Shown here in pieces: positions 32,933-41,232 of a DNA stretch of 64,000 nucleotides. The position numbers were made by a program, and so were the translations under genes. The notes beneath the pieces were generated by a model. The model made no database searches and was not told the origin of the DNA. It saw only the letters and a program-made list of their open reading frames with translations. Origin of the DNA: TMP-24 sp046348855 (GTDB lineage: Bacteria > Pseudomonadota > Alphaproteobacteria > Rhodobacterales > Rhodobacteraceae). Location of the stretch: the NCBI GenBank assembly GCA_046348855.1, contig JAXMDK010000011.1, forward strand, positions 1 to 64,000, written 5' to 3'. Numbering within the stretch: the stretch's first letter is position 1; every line of letters starts with the position of its first letter.

Positions 32933-33769
32933 ATGGCACTCAAGTCGTATAAACCGACGACGCCTGGCCAGCGCGGGCTGGTTCTGATCGACCGTTCGGA
33001 GCTTTGGAAAGGTCGCCCGGTCAAGGCGCTCGTCGAGGGCCTGATCAAGACCGGCGGCCGGAACAACACCGGACGAGTCACCTCGTGGCACAAGGGCGGC
33101 GGCGCCAAGCGCCTGTACCGCATCGTCGATTTCAAGCGTCGCAAGTTCGACGTGCCCGCCACGGTCGAGCGGATCGAATATGACCCGAACCGCACCGCCT
33201 TCATCGCGCTGGTGAAGTATAACGATGGCGAACAGGCCTATATCCTGGCCCCGCAGCGTCTGGCGGTGGGCGATCAGGTGGTCGCCGGCGCCAAGACCGA
33301 CGTGAAGCCCGGCAACGCGATGCCGTTCAGCGGCATGCCGATCGGCACGATCGTCCACAACGTCGAGCTGAAGCCCGGCAAGGGCGGCCAGCTGGCCCGC
33401 GCGGCGGGTACCTACGCCCAGTTCGTCGGCCGCGATGGCGGCTACGCGCAGATCCGCCTGTCGTCGGGCGAACTGCGGATGGTGCGCCAGGAATGCATGG
33501 CCACGGTTGGCGCGGTGTCGAACCCCGACAACTCGAACCAGAACCTCGGCAAGGCGGGTCGCCGTCGCCACATGGGCATCCGCCCGACGGTGCGCGGCGT
33601 TGCGATGAACCCGATCGACCACCCGCACGGCGGCGGCGAAGGCCGCACCTCGGGCGGCCGTCACCCGGTCACCCCGTGGGGCAAGGGCACCAAGGGCAAC
33701 AAGACCCGTTCGAACAAGGCGACCGACAAGTACATCGTTCGCTCGCGCCACGCGAAGAAAGGGCGTTAA
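32933..33769 (+). CDS. rplB: 50S ribosomal protein uL2
   Basis: The 278-residue protein is needed for subunit joining and peptidyl transfer. MALKSYKPTTPGQRGLVLID opens it; the catalytic-site region includes MNPIDHPHGGGEGRTSGGRH with the conserved His. The gap from rplW is unusually long at 153 bases and holds a terminator-like hairpin and the palindrome GGACCA-T-TGGTCC (32898-32910). It precedes rpsS by three bases. Confidence 0.98.
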   Translation: MALKSYKPTTPGQRGLVLIDRSELWKGRPVKALVEGLIKTGGRNNTGRVTSWHKGGGAKRLYRIVDFKRRKFDVPATVERIEYDPNRTAFIALVKYNDGEQAYILAPQRLAVGDQVVAGAKTDVKPGNAMPFSGMPIGTIVHNVELKPGKGGQLARAAGTYAQFVGRDGGYAQIRLSSGELRMVRQECMATVGAVSNPDNSNQNLGKAGRRRHMGIRPTVRGVAMNPIDHPHGGGEGRTSGGRHPVTPWGKGTKGNKTRSNKATDKYIVRSRHAKKGR

Positions 33770-33772
33770 TCC

Positions 33773-34051
33773 ATGGCACGTTCTCTTTGGAAAGGCCCCT
33801 TCGTCGATGCCTATCTGCTGAAAAAGGCGGAAAAGGCTCAGGCTTCGGGCAAAAACGACGTGATCAAGATCTGGTCGCGCCGGTCCACCATCCTGCCGCA
33901 GTTCGTCGGCCTCACCTTTGGCGTCTACAACGGCCAGAAGCATATCCCGGTCTCGGTGACCGAAGAGATGATCGGCCAGAAGTTCGGTGAATATTCGCCG
34001 ACGCGGACCTACTACGGTCACGCCGCCGACAAGAAAGCGAAGAGGAAGTAA
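33773..34051 (+). CDS. rpsS: 30S ribosomal protein uS19
   Basis: The 92-residue head protein starts MARSLWKGPFVDAYLLKKAE and carries WSRRSTILPQFVGLTFGVYN and KFGEYSPTRTYYGHAADKKA. It contacts uS13 and the A-site tRNA. It lies three bases after rplB and three bases before rplV, in the standard S10 order. Confidence 0.98.
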   Translation: MARSLWKGPFVDAYLLKKAEKAQASGKNDVIKIWSRRSTILPQFVGLTFGVYNGQKHIPVSVTEEMIGQKFGEYSPTRTYYGHAADKKAKRK

Positions 34052-34054
34052 GCC

Positions 34055-34434
34055 ATGAGCAAGGAAAAGAATCCGCGCCGCGTGGCCGACAACGAAGCCT
34101 TCGCGAAAGCGAAGATGCTGAAGACCTCGCCGCAGAAGCTGAACCTCGTCGCCGCGCTGATCCGCGGCAAGAAGGTCGAGAAGGCCCTGGCCGACCTGAC
34201 TTTCTCGAAGAAGCGGATCGCCATCGACGTGCGCAAGTGCCTGCAGTCGGCCATCGCCAACGCCGAGAACAACCACGGTCTTGACGTGGACGGGCTGGTC
34301 GTCGCCGAAGCCTATGTCGGCAAGAACCTGACGCTGAAGCGCGGCCGTCCGCGCGCCCGCGGCCGGTTCGGCAAGATCATGAAACCGTTCAGCGAGCTGA
34401 CCATCAAGGTGCGCCAAGTCGAGGAGCAAGCGTA

Positions 34435-34435
<1 letters not shown>
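34055..34435 (+). CDS. rplV: 50S ribosomal protein uL22
   Basis: The 126-residue protein has a beta-hairpin in the exit tunnel near the macrolide site (LKRGRPRARGRFGKIMKPFS). KTSPQKLNLVAALIRGKKVE and CLQSAIANAENNHGLDVDGL are the family core. Its TAA shares its last base with the rpsC ATG (TAATG at 34433-34437). Confidence 0.98.
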
Positions 34436-35157
<722 letters not shown>

Positions 35158-35169
35158 GGAGTAAGGAAG

Positions 35170-35583
35170 ATGCTGCAACCCAAACGGACAAAGTTCCGCA
35201 AACAGCACAAGGGCCGCATCCACGGCGAAGCCAAGGGTGGTTCCGACCTGAACTTCGGCGGCTTCGGCCTGAAGGCGACCGAACCCGAGCGCGTCACGGC
35301 GCGGCAGATCGAGGCGGCCCGCCGCGCGATCACCCGCCACATGAAGCGCCAGGGCCGGGTCTGGATCCGGATTTTCCCGGATGTGCCGGTTTCCTCCAAG
35401 CCCACCGAAGTGCGGATGGGTTCGGGCAAGGGCTCGGTCGACTACTGGGCCTGCAAGGTCAAGCCCGGCCGGATCATGTTCGAGATCGACGGCGTGGACG
35501 AGATCATCGCCCGCGAGGCCCTGCGCCTCGGCGCGATGAAGCTGCCGGTGACGACGCGCATCGTGGTCCGCGAGGACTGGTAA
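35170..35583 (+). CDS. rplP: 50S ribosomal protein uL16
   Basis: The 137-residue protein orients the A-site tRNA acceptor arm. It starts MLQPKRTKFRKQHKGRIHGE, contains VWIRIFPDVPVSSKPTEVRM with the site of the conserved hydroxylated Arg region, and ends TTRIVVREDW. In the standard order rpmC would follow directly. Here an intrinsic terminator starts 33 bases after the stop and a 3-kb accessory island intervenes. Confidence 0.98.
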   Translation: MLQPKRTKFRKQHKGRIHGEAKGGSDLNFGGFGLKATEPERVTARQIEAARRAITRHMKRQGRVWIRIFPDVPVSSKPTEVRMGSGKGSVDYWACKVKPGRIMFEIDGVDEIIAREALRLGAMKLPVTTRIVVREDW

Positions 35584-35616
35584 GCGCCGCGCGCCGAAGT
35601 GCACGCTACGGATTGG

Positions 35617-35642
35617 CCCCCGCCGGCAACGGCGGGGGTTTT
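35617..35642 (+). terminator. intrinsic terminator after rplP
   Basis: A perfect 9-bp stem CCCCCGCCG/CGGCGGGGG with loop gcaa is followed by TTTT. It closes the S10 operon before the accessory island. Confidence 0.9.
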
Positions 35643-35702
35643 CCTTTGCCAGAACACCGGGGCAGTGGTAGGCGAGTGCATCCACAGCCAATGGAGGGTG
35701 AA

Positions 35703-35944
35703 ATGGCAAAGCGCATCAACCCCGAAGATCAGGCCTCCTTTTGAAGTAATGTCCAAGCGGCGGAAGTCCTTCCCGTCCGAGACCCAGGTCAAGACCGGCC
35801 CGCGCCAGGTACACGGGCGATGTGGAGCTTCTGGAAAAGCTGGGCCGTCGGGATCCGTGCCCCTGCGGATCGGGCAAGCCGTTCAAACGCTGCTGTCTCA
35901 AGATCGGGAGATATGACGGCTCCCGGCGGGATTACTACTTTTAG
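35703..35944 (+). pseudogene. small SEC-C metal-binding protein gene, two frameshifts
   Basis: Three frames join into one protein of about 80 residues: MAKRINPEDQASF from ATG 35703 (GGAGG just upstream), then EVMSKRRKSFPSETQVKTG, then GDVELLEKLGRRDPCPCGSG followed by KPFKRCC and a tail ending DYYF at 35944. The first break is a four-T run (35739-35742) where three T restore F-E-V-M. The second, at about 35809-35812, is explained by loss of two bases of a TA repeat. The CPCGSG...CC motif is the SEC-C zinc site of SecA-type tails. The role of the stand-alone protein is unknown. Confidence 0.7.
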
Positions 35945-35959
35945 GGAACGTTGACCCAT

Positions 35960-35973
35960 TGACCACGGCCGAG
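35960..35973. repeat. 14-base direct repeat, left copy
   Basis: tgaccacggccgag occurs here and again at 38054-38067. The two copies flank the oxygenase, parDE and the unknown gene. It may be a trace of recombination or chance in GC-rich DNA. Confidence 0.3.
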
Positions 35974-36037
35974 CTGCCTTTGCACCCCGGCCGGGTTTTG
36001 GCTATGTCTCGGGTCTGATCTGCCCCACGAGAGACCC

Positions 36038-36661
36038 ATGCCCGACATCTCCACCCTCTTCGTCACCCGCCTCTACCGTGCCGGCCTGAACGAACTGGCG
36101 AAGCCCAGGGTCGACTATGGCGAGCTGCGCGCCTCTTGCCTGGCTATCGCCGAGGATGATGAGGCCGGGCAGGACTGGTGCGATGCGAACGGCTATCCCG
36201 GCTATACGTCCTATGCCTCGCTTAACGACCTGCCCTGGCGGTTCCCGATCTTCGGGACGCTGGAAAAGGCGCTGGACAAGCATGTCGCGGCCTTCTGCAA
36301 GGACCTGGGGTTCGATCTCGGCGGGCGCAAGCTGAAATGCAATTCGCTCTGGATCAACATCCTGCCCGAGGGCGGCACCCACGCCAGCCACATCCACCCG
36401 CATTCGGTGATCTCGGGCACCACCTACGTGGCGATGCCCGAAGGCACCAGCGCCCTGAAACTCGAAGACCCCCGCCTGGCGATGATGATGCACGCCCCCC
36501 TGCGCCGGAAGGACGCGGGGCAGGAGCTTCAGCCCTTCGTCTATGTGACCCCCAAGGTCGGCGAGGTGCTGATGTGGGAAAGCTGGCTGCGCCATGAGGT
36601 GCCGATGAACATGGCCGAGGAGGAGAGGGTCAGCGTGAGTTTCAATTACGGGTGGGCTTAA
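36038..36661 (+). CDS. TIGR02466-family putative 2OG-Fe(II) oxygenase
   Basis: The 207-residue protein matches the TIGR02466 family. A double-stranded beta-helix core shows LWINILPEGGTHASHIHPHS with candidate iron-binding His residues, GTTYVAMPEGTSALKLEDPR, and WESWLRHEVPMN with the distal His and RVSVSFNYGW with the 2-oxoglutarate Arg. Substrates are not known. It is the first intact gene of the island in the ribosomal superoperon. Its last 32 codons recur at 37286-37384 and more distantly at 38062-38108. The stop overlaps the end of parE on the other strand by four bases. Confidence 0.85.
   Translation: MPDISTLFVTRLYRAGLNELAKPRVDYGELRASCLAIAEDDEAGQDWCDANGYPGYTSYASLNDLPWRFPIFGTLEKALDKHVAAFCKDLGFDLGGRKLKCNSLWINILPEGGTHASHIHPHSVISGTTYVAMPEGTSALKLEDPRLAMMMHAPLRRKDAGQELQPFVYVTPKVGEVLMWESWLRHEVPMNMAEEERVSVSFNYGWA
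36563..36661 (+). repeat. oxygenase gene 3' tail, copy 1 (in situ)
   Basis: These are the last 32 codons plus stop of the oxygenase gene, from EVLMWESWLRHEVP to SFNYGWA. The copy at 37286 is 99 bases long as well and differs at seven positions, all synonymous. Homology stops abruptly at the upstream border. Confidence 0.85.
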
Positions 36662-36975
36662 TCCTCGAGGTCGTCGGCGAAAGACATCGCATCGAGGTTT
36701 CGTTTCTGATGCAGAATTCTGACGATAACCACTGCGCCGCCTGCACGCCGGACTGGACTGAAAAAGATCGTGTGTTGCCCGACAATCAGGGATCGCAGGC
36801 CCAAATGAATCGCGTTGCGGGGGCGGCCGGCCTGCGGGTCCACTACGATACGGTCGAACGCGGCCAGGAGTCCTGCATAGTAGCTCAGCCATTGGTCGCG
36901 GCCCCAACGCGCAGTCGTGAACTTTCGAATGCCCTCAATGTCGCGTCGTGCCGTCCGCGTCAGCCTTGTCCGCAT
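36658..36975 (-). CDS. parE: ParE/RelE-family toxin
   Basis: The 105-residue protein has the ParE fold: RLTRTARRDIEGIRKFTTAR at the N-terminus, a central GRPRNAIHLGLRSLIVGQHT and a C-terminal VVIVRILHQKRNLDAM. ParE toxins poison DNA gyrase; some relatives act on mRNA instead. ATG at 36975 shares a base with the parD stop (TGATG), so toxin translation depends on the antitoxin gene. The 3' end overlaps the oxygenase gene tail by four bases on the opposite strand. Confidence 0.87.
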   Translation of the reverse strand: MRTRLTRTARRDIEGIRKFTTARWGRDQWLSYYAGLLAAFDRIVVDPQAGRPRNAIHLGLRSLIVGQHTIFFSPVRRAGGAVVIVRILHQKRNLDAMSFADDLED

Positions 36976-37214
36976 CAACGAAAGGCGTCCGGCTCAAATG
37001 CCACCGGATCGAACTCTTCGTATTCGCCGCGCTCCGCCTCAGCCAACGCCTCTTCCAGCTCCGCCTTCAGCGCATAAAACGCCCGTGCGCGGTCCCGCTC
37101 CATCAGCGTCCGCATCCCCGCCCGCACGATTTCGGACAGGTTGGCATAGGCCCCGGACTCAATCTGCGCCTCGGCGTAATCCTGCATCTGTTTGGTGAGG
37201 TGAACGTTCGGCAT
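36975..37214 (-). CDS. parD: ParD-family antitoxin (CC2985 type)
   Basis: The 79-residue protein starts with a ribbon-helix-helix (MPNVHLTKQMQDYAEAQIES, YANLSEIVRAGMRTLMERD) and ends in an acidic toxin-binding tail (EEALAEAERGEYEEFDPVAF). It neutralises ParE and represses the pair. GGAGG stands before ATG 37214 on the minus strand. The upstream region has two tcagata repeats ten bases apart within a 7-bp inverted repeat, which suits binding of two RHH dimers. Confidence 0.9.
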   Translation of the reverse strand: MPNVHLTKQMQDYAEAQIESGAYANLSEIVRAGMRTLMERDRARAFYALKAELEEALAEAERGEYEEFDPVAFEPDAFR

Positions 37215-37221
37215 GGGCAGT

Positions 37222-37260
37222 CCTCCATATGTCAGATAGTATCAGATACGGACATGGAGG
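37222..37260. promoter_or_regulatory. candidate parDE operator
   Basis: CCTCCAT (37222-37228) and ATGGAGG (37254-37260) enclose two direct tcagata repeats at 37232 and 37242, exactly one helical turn apart. The block lies 8 bases upstream of the parD start. Confidence 0.55.
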
Positions 37261-37285
37261 CAAGCGACGTTGACCAGGCGGAGGG

Positions 37286-37384
37286 GAGGTGCTGATGTGG
37301 GAAAGCTGGCTGCGGCACGAGGTGCCGATGAACATGGCCGAGGAGGAGCGGGTCAGCGTGAGCTTCAATTATGGTTGGGCGTAA
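37286..37384 (+). repeat. oxygenase gene 3' tail, copy 2 (orphan)
   Basis: An orphan piece in which every codon of the 32-residue oxygenase C-terminus is preserved, from EVLMWESWL to FNYGWA and a TAA stop. Compared with 36563-36661 there are seven differences in 99 bases, all synonymous, so it comes from a diverged functional allele rather than a recent copy. No upstream part of the gene is present. Confidence 0.85.
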
Positions 37385-37388
37385 GCGC

Positions 37389-38045
37389 ATGCCGGACGCC
37401 ACGGCCGCGGTAAGTCTGGACGAACTTGTGATCGTGATGGGTCGCGTCCGGCGAAATGCGGAACTTCTGGCACAAAGACTTGCGGCACTGGGCTGGAAGC
37501 CGCTGACCGGCAGTATGGTGGGAAAGCCGCGCGCGCCTTCTTTCAGGGAAATGGCCGAAGTCGAGCGGATCGGGGCGGGCTCCCTGCCTTTGGCACTCCG
37601 GGTATTCTGGGAGATTGTCGGCAGCCTGGATTTTGTCTGGGACTACCAGAGTTCTGCGACACCACCCGATCTGTTCGGCGGTGTTTCTCTGCTCACGCTC
37701 GACCCCCTCTATTTGGAGGGGCCAGAAATGCTGTCGCCAGCTCTTGTCGAATGGCGCGAAATGATTGCGGCAGGGGATATGGCGCCGACCGGCCCTTTTT
37801 GTCTCGAATTGTCACCAGACGATTTCCACAAGGCGAATGTAAGCGGCGGCCCCGCCTACGGGGTCGCCTTGCCGACACATGACGCAGACCCGATGTTCGG
37901 TGGCATCGGTTTCAGCATGCGTCTCACTGAGTATCTGCAGTTTGCATTCAGGTGGGGTGGCTTTCCAGGGCTGGCCAAGGCCCCCGCGACAGATCGGCTC
38001 GTCGCGCGGCTTGGCGAATTGACGAGGGGCTTCGAGCCGATCTGA
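37389..38045 (+). CDS. hypothetical protein
   Basis: The 218-residue soluble protein starts four bases after the orphan oxygenase tail (ATG 37389, MPDATAAVSLDELV). Recognisable pieces are RIGAGSLPLALRVFWEIVGS, LELSPDDFHKANVSGGPAYG and ATDRLVARLGELTRGFEPI. The pattern of a small alpha/beta protein with an LP..L..FW segment recalls SUKH/SMI1-type immunity proteins, but that is a guess. The earlier in-frame ATG at 37371 lies within the repeat and was rejected. No signal peptide or membrane helix is seen. Confidence 0.6.
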   Translation: MPDATAAVSLDELVIVMGRVRRNAELLAQRLAALGWKPLTGSMVGKPRAPSFREMAEVERIGAGSLPLALRVFWEIVGSLDFVWDYQSSATPPDLFGGVSLLTLDPLYLEGPEMLSPALVEWREMIAAGDMAPTGPFCLELSPDDFHKANVSGGPAYGVALPTHDADPMFGGIGFSMRLTEYLQFAFRWGGFPGLAKAPATDRLVARLGELTRGFEPI

Positions 38046-38053
38046 TCCGGGCG

Positions 38054-38067
38054 TGACCACGGCCGAG
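38054..38067. repeat. 14-base direct repeat, right copy
   Basis: Second copy of tgaccacggccgag (first at 35960-35973), immediately upstream of the third oxygenase tail remnant. Confidence 0.3.
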
Positions 38068-38108
38068 GGGAACGGATGAGCGTCAGCTTCAACTACGGGT
38101 GGGGGTGA
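38062..38108 (+). repeat. oxygenase gene 3' tail, copy 3 (short, diverged)
   Basis: The bases encode AEGERMSVSFNYGWG and a stop if one G is restored in the run at 38067-38070. This aligns with AEEERVSVSFNYGWA of the oxygenase C-terminus. It follows the unknown gene as copy 2 follows parDE. Confidence 0.65.
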
Positions 38109-38139
38109 TGATACTTGGTGGTCAGCGGCATCTCGATGC

Positions 38140-38502
38140 TTAGCTGACGATTGAGGCCCAATACTCGTCCCAAACGTCATCATCGACTGTCACGCCGTTG
38201 CTTCCGCCATACAACTGGTCATTCCGGTCCCTCCTAGGTCCAGAGATCCAGTAGTGGTCGCCAGTTGCGACCTCAAAATAGTTAGCCTTGTAACCAGTGC
38301 CTTTCAGGCTCTGGAAGGTTAGCCCCTTGTAGTAGAGTGTCCTGCCTGACTTGGAAAAGAACACTCGCCCAATCACAGCAGGGCCAACCAAGCCGCCGAC
38401 TTTGGATTCGATGTACATCACTCTCGACCTCGCCGATCGAAACTTGGCGGGCAATTCCAAGTCAGTGCGTGCCTCTTCATCAGGGCGCTTGTGGGACAGC
38501 AT
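38140..38502 (-). CDS. hypothetical protein
   Basis: The 120-residue protein is on the minus strand and less GC-rich than its surroundings. Pieces are SRVMYIESKVGGLVGPAVIG, RVFFSKSGRTLYYKG, FQSLKGTGYKANYFEVATGD and HYWISGPRRD. I recall short proteins of this pattern as widespread and unreliably annotated, and I do not assign a function. ATG at 38502 was preferred over a TTG 14 codons earlier. Its orientation opposes the ribosomal genes. It is the last gene of the island. Confidence 0.6.
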   Translation of the reverse strand: MLSHKRPDEEARTDLELPAKFRSARSRVMYIESKVGGLVGPAVIGRVFFSKSGRTLYYKGLTFQSLKGTGYKANYFEVATGDHYWISGPRRDRNDQLYGGSNGVTVDDDVWDEYWASIVS

Positions 38503-38584
38503 GATACGACAACTATGAAATTTCTTTGGCGCGTAACGTAGCAAGACGCGGCCCTTCTCACCACAAAGTTTTGCATCAACACCC

Positions 38585-38613
38585 TTGCCCTCCCCCCGCT
38601 TCCCCCCTATACG
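38585..38613 (+). promoter_or_regulatory. rpmC (spc operon) promoter
   Basis: TTGCCC (38585-38590), 17 bases, TATACG (38608-38613). The -10 lies in ccccctatacgg, the same string as the rpsL promoter. It restarts transcription of the ribosomal genes downstream of the island. Confidence 0.65.
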
Positions 38614-38725
38614 GGCGCATCCACGGCTCCGGGGCGACTCGGAATCGGTGGTTTGTCATTGATCCGCCAGGTCCACGGTGACCCTTTCAGGGGGCCGTCT
38701 GGCGATTGTGAAAAGGAAAAGGCGC

Positions 38726-38926
38726 ATGAAGGCGCAGGAACTGAAAGCGAAGACCCCCGACCAGCTTCGTGACGAGCTGGTCGCGCTCAAGAAGGAAGCG
38801 TTCAACCTCCGCTTCCGCCAGGCCACCGGCCAGCTTGAGAACACCGCCCGCATGAACGCCGTCCGCAAGGACGTGGCGCGCATCAAGACGGTGCTGAACG
38901 CCAAAGCCCAAGAAGCCGCGAAGTAA
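38726..38926 (+). CDS. rpmC: 50S ribosomal protein uL29
   Basis: The 66-residue helical protein lies at the tunnel exit. MKAQELKAKTPDQLRDELVA and LKKEAFNLRFRQATGQLENT are standard. ATG at 38726 follows aaaaggaaaa; the longer frame starting at 38678 adds a non-conserved leader. It is separated from rplP by the accessory island but has its own promoter 112 bases upstream. Confidence 0.96.
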   Translation: MKAQELKAKTPDQLRDELVALKKEAFNLRFRQATGQLENTARMNAVRKDVARIKTVLNAKAQEAAK

Positions 38927-38938
38927 GAGGACCGACCC

Positions 38939-39172
38939 ATGCCCAAACGTATCCTGCAAGGCGTCGTGACCTCGGACAAGAACGAGCAGACGATCACCGT
39001 CCTGGTCGAGCGCCGCTTCAAGCATCCGCTCCTGCAAAAGACGGTGCGGAAATCGAAGAAATACCGCGCCCATGACGCGGAGAACAAGTTCAAGGTCGGC
39101 GACACCGTTCGCATCGAAGAATGCGCGCCGATCTCGAAAACCAAACGCTGGACGGTGGTCATCGAGGCCTGA
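38939..39172 (+). CDS. rpsQ: 30S ribosomal protein uS17
   Basis: The 77-residue OB-fold protein contains MPKRILQGVVTSDKNEQTIT, VERRFKHPLLQKTVRKSKKY and CAPISKTKRWTVVIEA. It binds helices of the 5' domain of 16S rRNA. The stop codon TGA forms the loop of a perfect 7-bp hairpin, CGAGGCC/GGCCTCG (39163-39179). The gene follows rpmC by 12 bases. Confidence 0.97.
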   Translation: MPKRILQGVVTSDKNEQTITVLVERRFKHPLLQKTVRKSKKYRAHDAENKFKVGDTVRIEECAPISKTKRWTVVIEA

Positions 39173-39253
39173 GGCCTCGCCCACCATCTTTCGTCAATCG
39201 AAACCCTGGGGCCATCACCTGCATGACGGTCCCCAAAGGTCGGGAGAAACCAA

Positions 39254-39622
39254 ATGATCCAGATGCAGACCAATCTGGATGTTGCTGACAACTCCGGCGC
39301 TCGCCGGGTGCAGTGCATCAAGGTTCTGGGTGGTTCCCACCGCCGCTACGCCAGCGTCGGCGACATCATCGTGGTGTCGGTAAAGGAAGCCATCCCGCGC
39401 GGCCGCGTGAAGAAAGGTGATGTCCGCAAGGCCGTCGTCGTGCGCACCGCCAAGGAAGTCCGTCGCGACGACGGCACGTCGATCCGCTTCGATCGCAACG
39501 CCGCCGTCATCCTGAACAACCAGGGCGAGCCGGTCGGTACCCGTATCTTCGGGCCGGTCGTGCGCGAACTGCGCGCCAAGAACTTCATGAAGATCATCTC
39601 GCTTGCCCCGGAGGTGCTGTGA
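39254..39622 (+). CDS. rplN: 50S ribosomal protein uL14
   Basis: The 122-residue protein shows MIQMQTNLDVADNSGARRVQ, GGSHRRYASVGDIIVVSVKE and RIFGPVVRELRAKNFMKIIS. It sits at the subunit interface near the GTPase region and is the target of RsfS. The TGA at 39620-39622 overlaps the rplX ATG. Spacing from rpsQ is 81 bases. Confidence 0.98.
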   Translation: MIQMQTNLDVADNSGARRVQCIKVLGGSHRRYASVGDIIVVSVKEAIPRGRVKKGDVRKAVVVRTAKEVRRDDGTSIRFDRNAAVILNNQGEPVGTRIFGPVVRELRAKNFMKIISLAPEVL

Positions 39623-39926
39623 TGGCCGCGAAACTCCGCAAGGGTGACACCGTCGTCGTGCTGACCGGCAAGGACAAGGGCCGCAAGGGCGAAATCCAGT
39701 CGGTCGATCCCAAGGCCAACAAGGCCGTGGTCGACGGCGTGAACGTCGCCATCCGCCACCAGCGTCAGACCCCCACCACCCAAGGCGGCCGCCAGCCCAA
39801 GGCGATGCCGGTCGACCTGTCGAACCTGGCGCTTCTCGACAAGAACGGCAAAGCGACCCGCGTCGGCTTCCGCATGGAAGGCGACAAGAAGGTCCGTTTC
39901 GCCAAGACCACCGGGGAGGCGATCTG

Positions 39927-39927
<1 letters not shown>
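39622..39927 (+). CDS. rplX: 50S ribosomal protein uL24
   Basis: The 101-residue assembly initiator has the KOW motif KGDTVVVLTGKDKGRKGEIQ at the N-terminus and VDGVNVAIRHQRQTPTTQGG after it. ATG 39622 (MAAKLRKGD) is preferred to the GTG one codon earlier, because it gives the TGATG overlap with rplN. It overlaps rplE by one base. Confidence 0.97.
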
Positions 39928-40487
<560 letters not shown>

Positions 40488-40506
40488 TCGCGGAGGAACG
40501 AAGAAT

Positions 40507-40812
40507 ATGGCTAAGAAATCCATGGTGAACCGCGAAGTGAAGCGCGCCAAGCTCGTGAAGCAGCATGCTGCCAAACGGGCCGCGCTGAAGGCGGTGATCG
40601 CAGACCAGTCCAAGCCGATGGAAGACCGCTTCAAGGCGACGCTGAAACTGGCCGAAATGCCCCGCAACTCGTCGGCGACGCGGATCCACAACCGCTGCCA
40701 GCTCACTGGCCGCCCGCACGCCTATTATCGCAAACTCAAGCTCTCGCGGATCATGCTCCGTGATCTGGCCTCGTTCGGCCAGATCCCCGGCATGGTCAAG
40801 TCGAGCTGGTAA
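40507..40812 (+). CDS. rpsN: 30S ribosomal protein uS14, zinc-free form
   Basis: The 101-residue protein is the long C-minus type without the CxxC zinc pairs of short S14. MAKKSMVNREVKRAKLVKQH opens it, and SSATRIHNRCQLTGRPHAYY followed by LSRIMLRDLASFGQIPGMVK closes it. It completes the 30S head. Ribosome site cggaggaacg precedes the start. Confidence 0.97.
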   Translation: MAKKSMVNREVKRAKLVKQHAAKRAALKAVIADQSKPMEDRFKATLKLAEMPRNSSATRIHNRCQLTGRPHAYYRKLKLSRIMLRDLASFGQIPGMVKSSW

Positions 40813-40823
40813 GGAGGTCGAGA

Positions 40824-41222
40824 ATGTCGATGAACGATCCTCTCGGCGATATGCTGACCCGCATCCGCAACGCTCAGCTGCGCGGAAAATCCACCGTCCG
40901 TACCCCGGCGTCGAAACTGCGCGCCTGGGTCCTGGACGTGCTGAAAGACGAAGGCTACATCCGCGGCTATGACAAGGCCCAGGCGGCCAACGGCCTGCCC
41001 GAGCTGGAAATCAGCCTGAAATACTTCGACGGCACGCCGGTGATCCGCGAGATCAAGCGCGTCTCGAAGCCGGGCCGCCGGGTCTATGCCTCGGTCAAGG
41101 ATATCCCGTCGGTCCGCAACGGCCTCGGGCTTTCCATCGTGTCGACGCCGAAAGGCGTGATGTCGGACGCAGCCGCACGCACTGCCAATGTCGGCGGTGA
41201 AGTGCTCTGCACCGTGTTCTGA
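40824..41222 (+). CDS. rpsH: 30S ribosomal protein uS8
   Basis: The 132-residue protein contains NDPLGDMLTRIRNAQLRGKS, KYFDGTPVIREIKRVSKPGR and the C-terminal GLGLSIVSTPKGVMSDAAAR. In Escherichia coli S8 represses the spc operon by binding its mRNA near rplE; a matching site here was not identified. aaggaggtcg stands before ATG 40824. Confidence 0.98.
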   Translation: MSMNDPLGDMLTRIRNAQLRGKSTVRTPASKLRAWVLDVLKDEGYIRGYDKAQAANGLPELEISLKYFDGTPVIREIKRVSKPGRRVYASVKDIPSVRNGLGLSIVSTPKGVMSDAAARTANVGGEVLCTVF

Positions 41223-41232
41223 GGAGGGGCCC

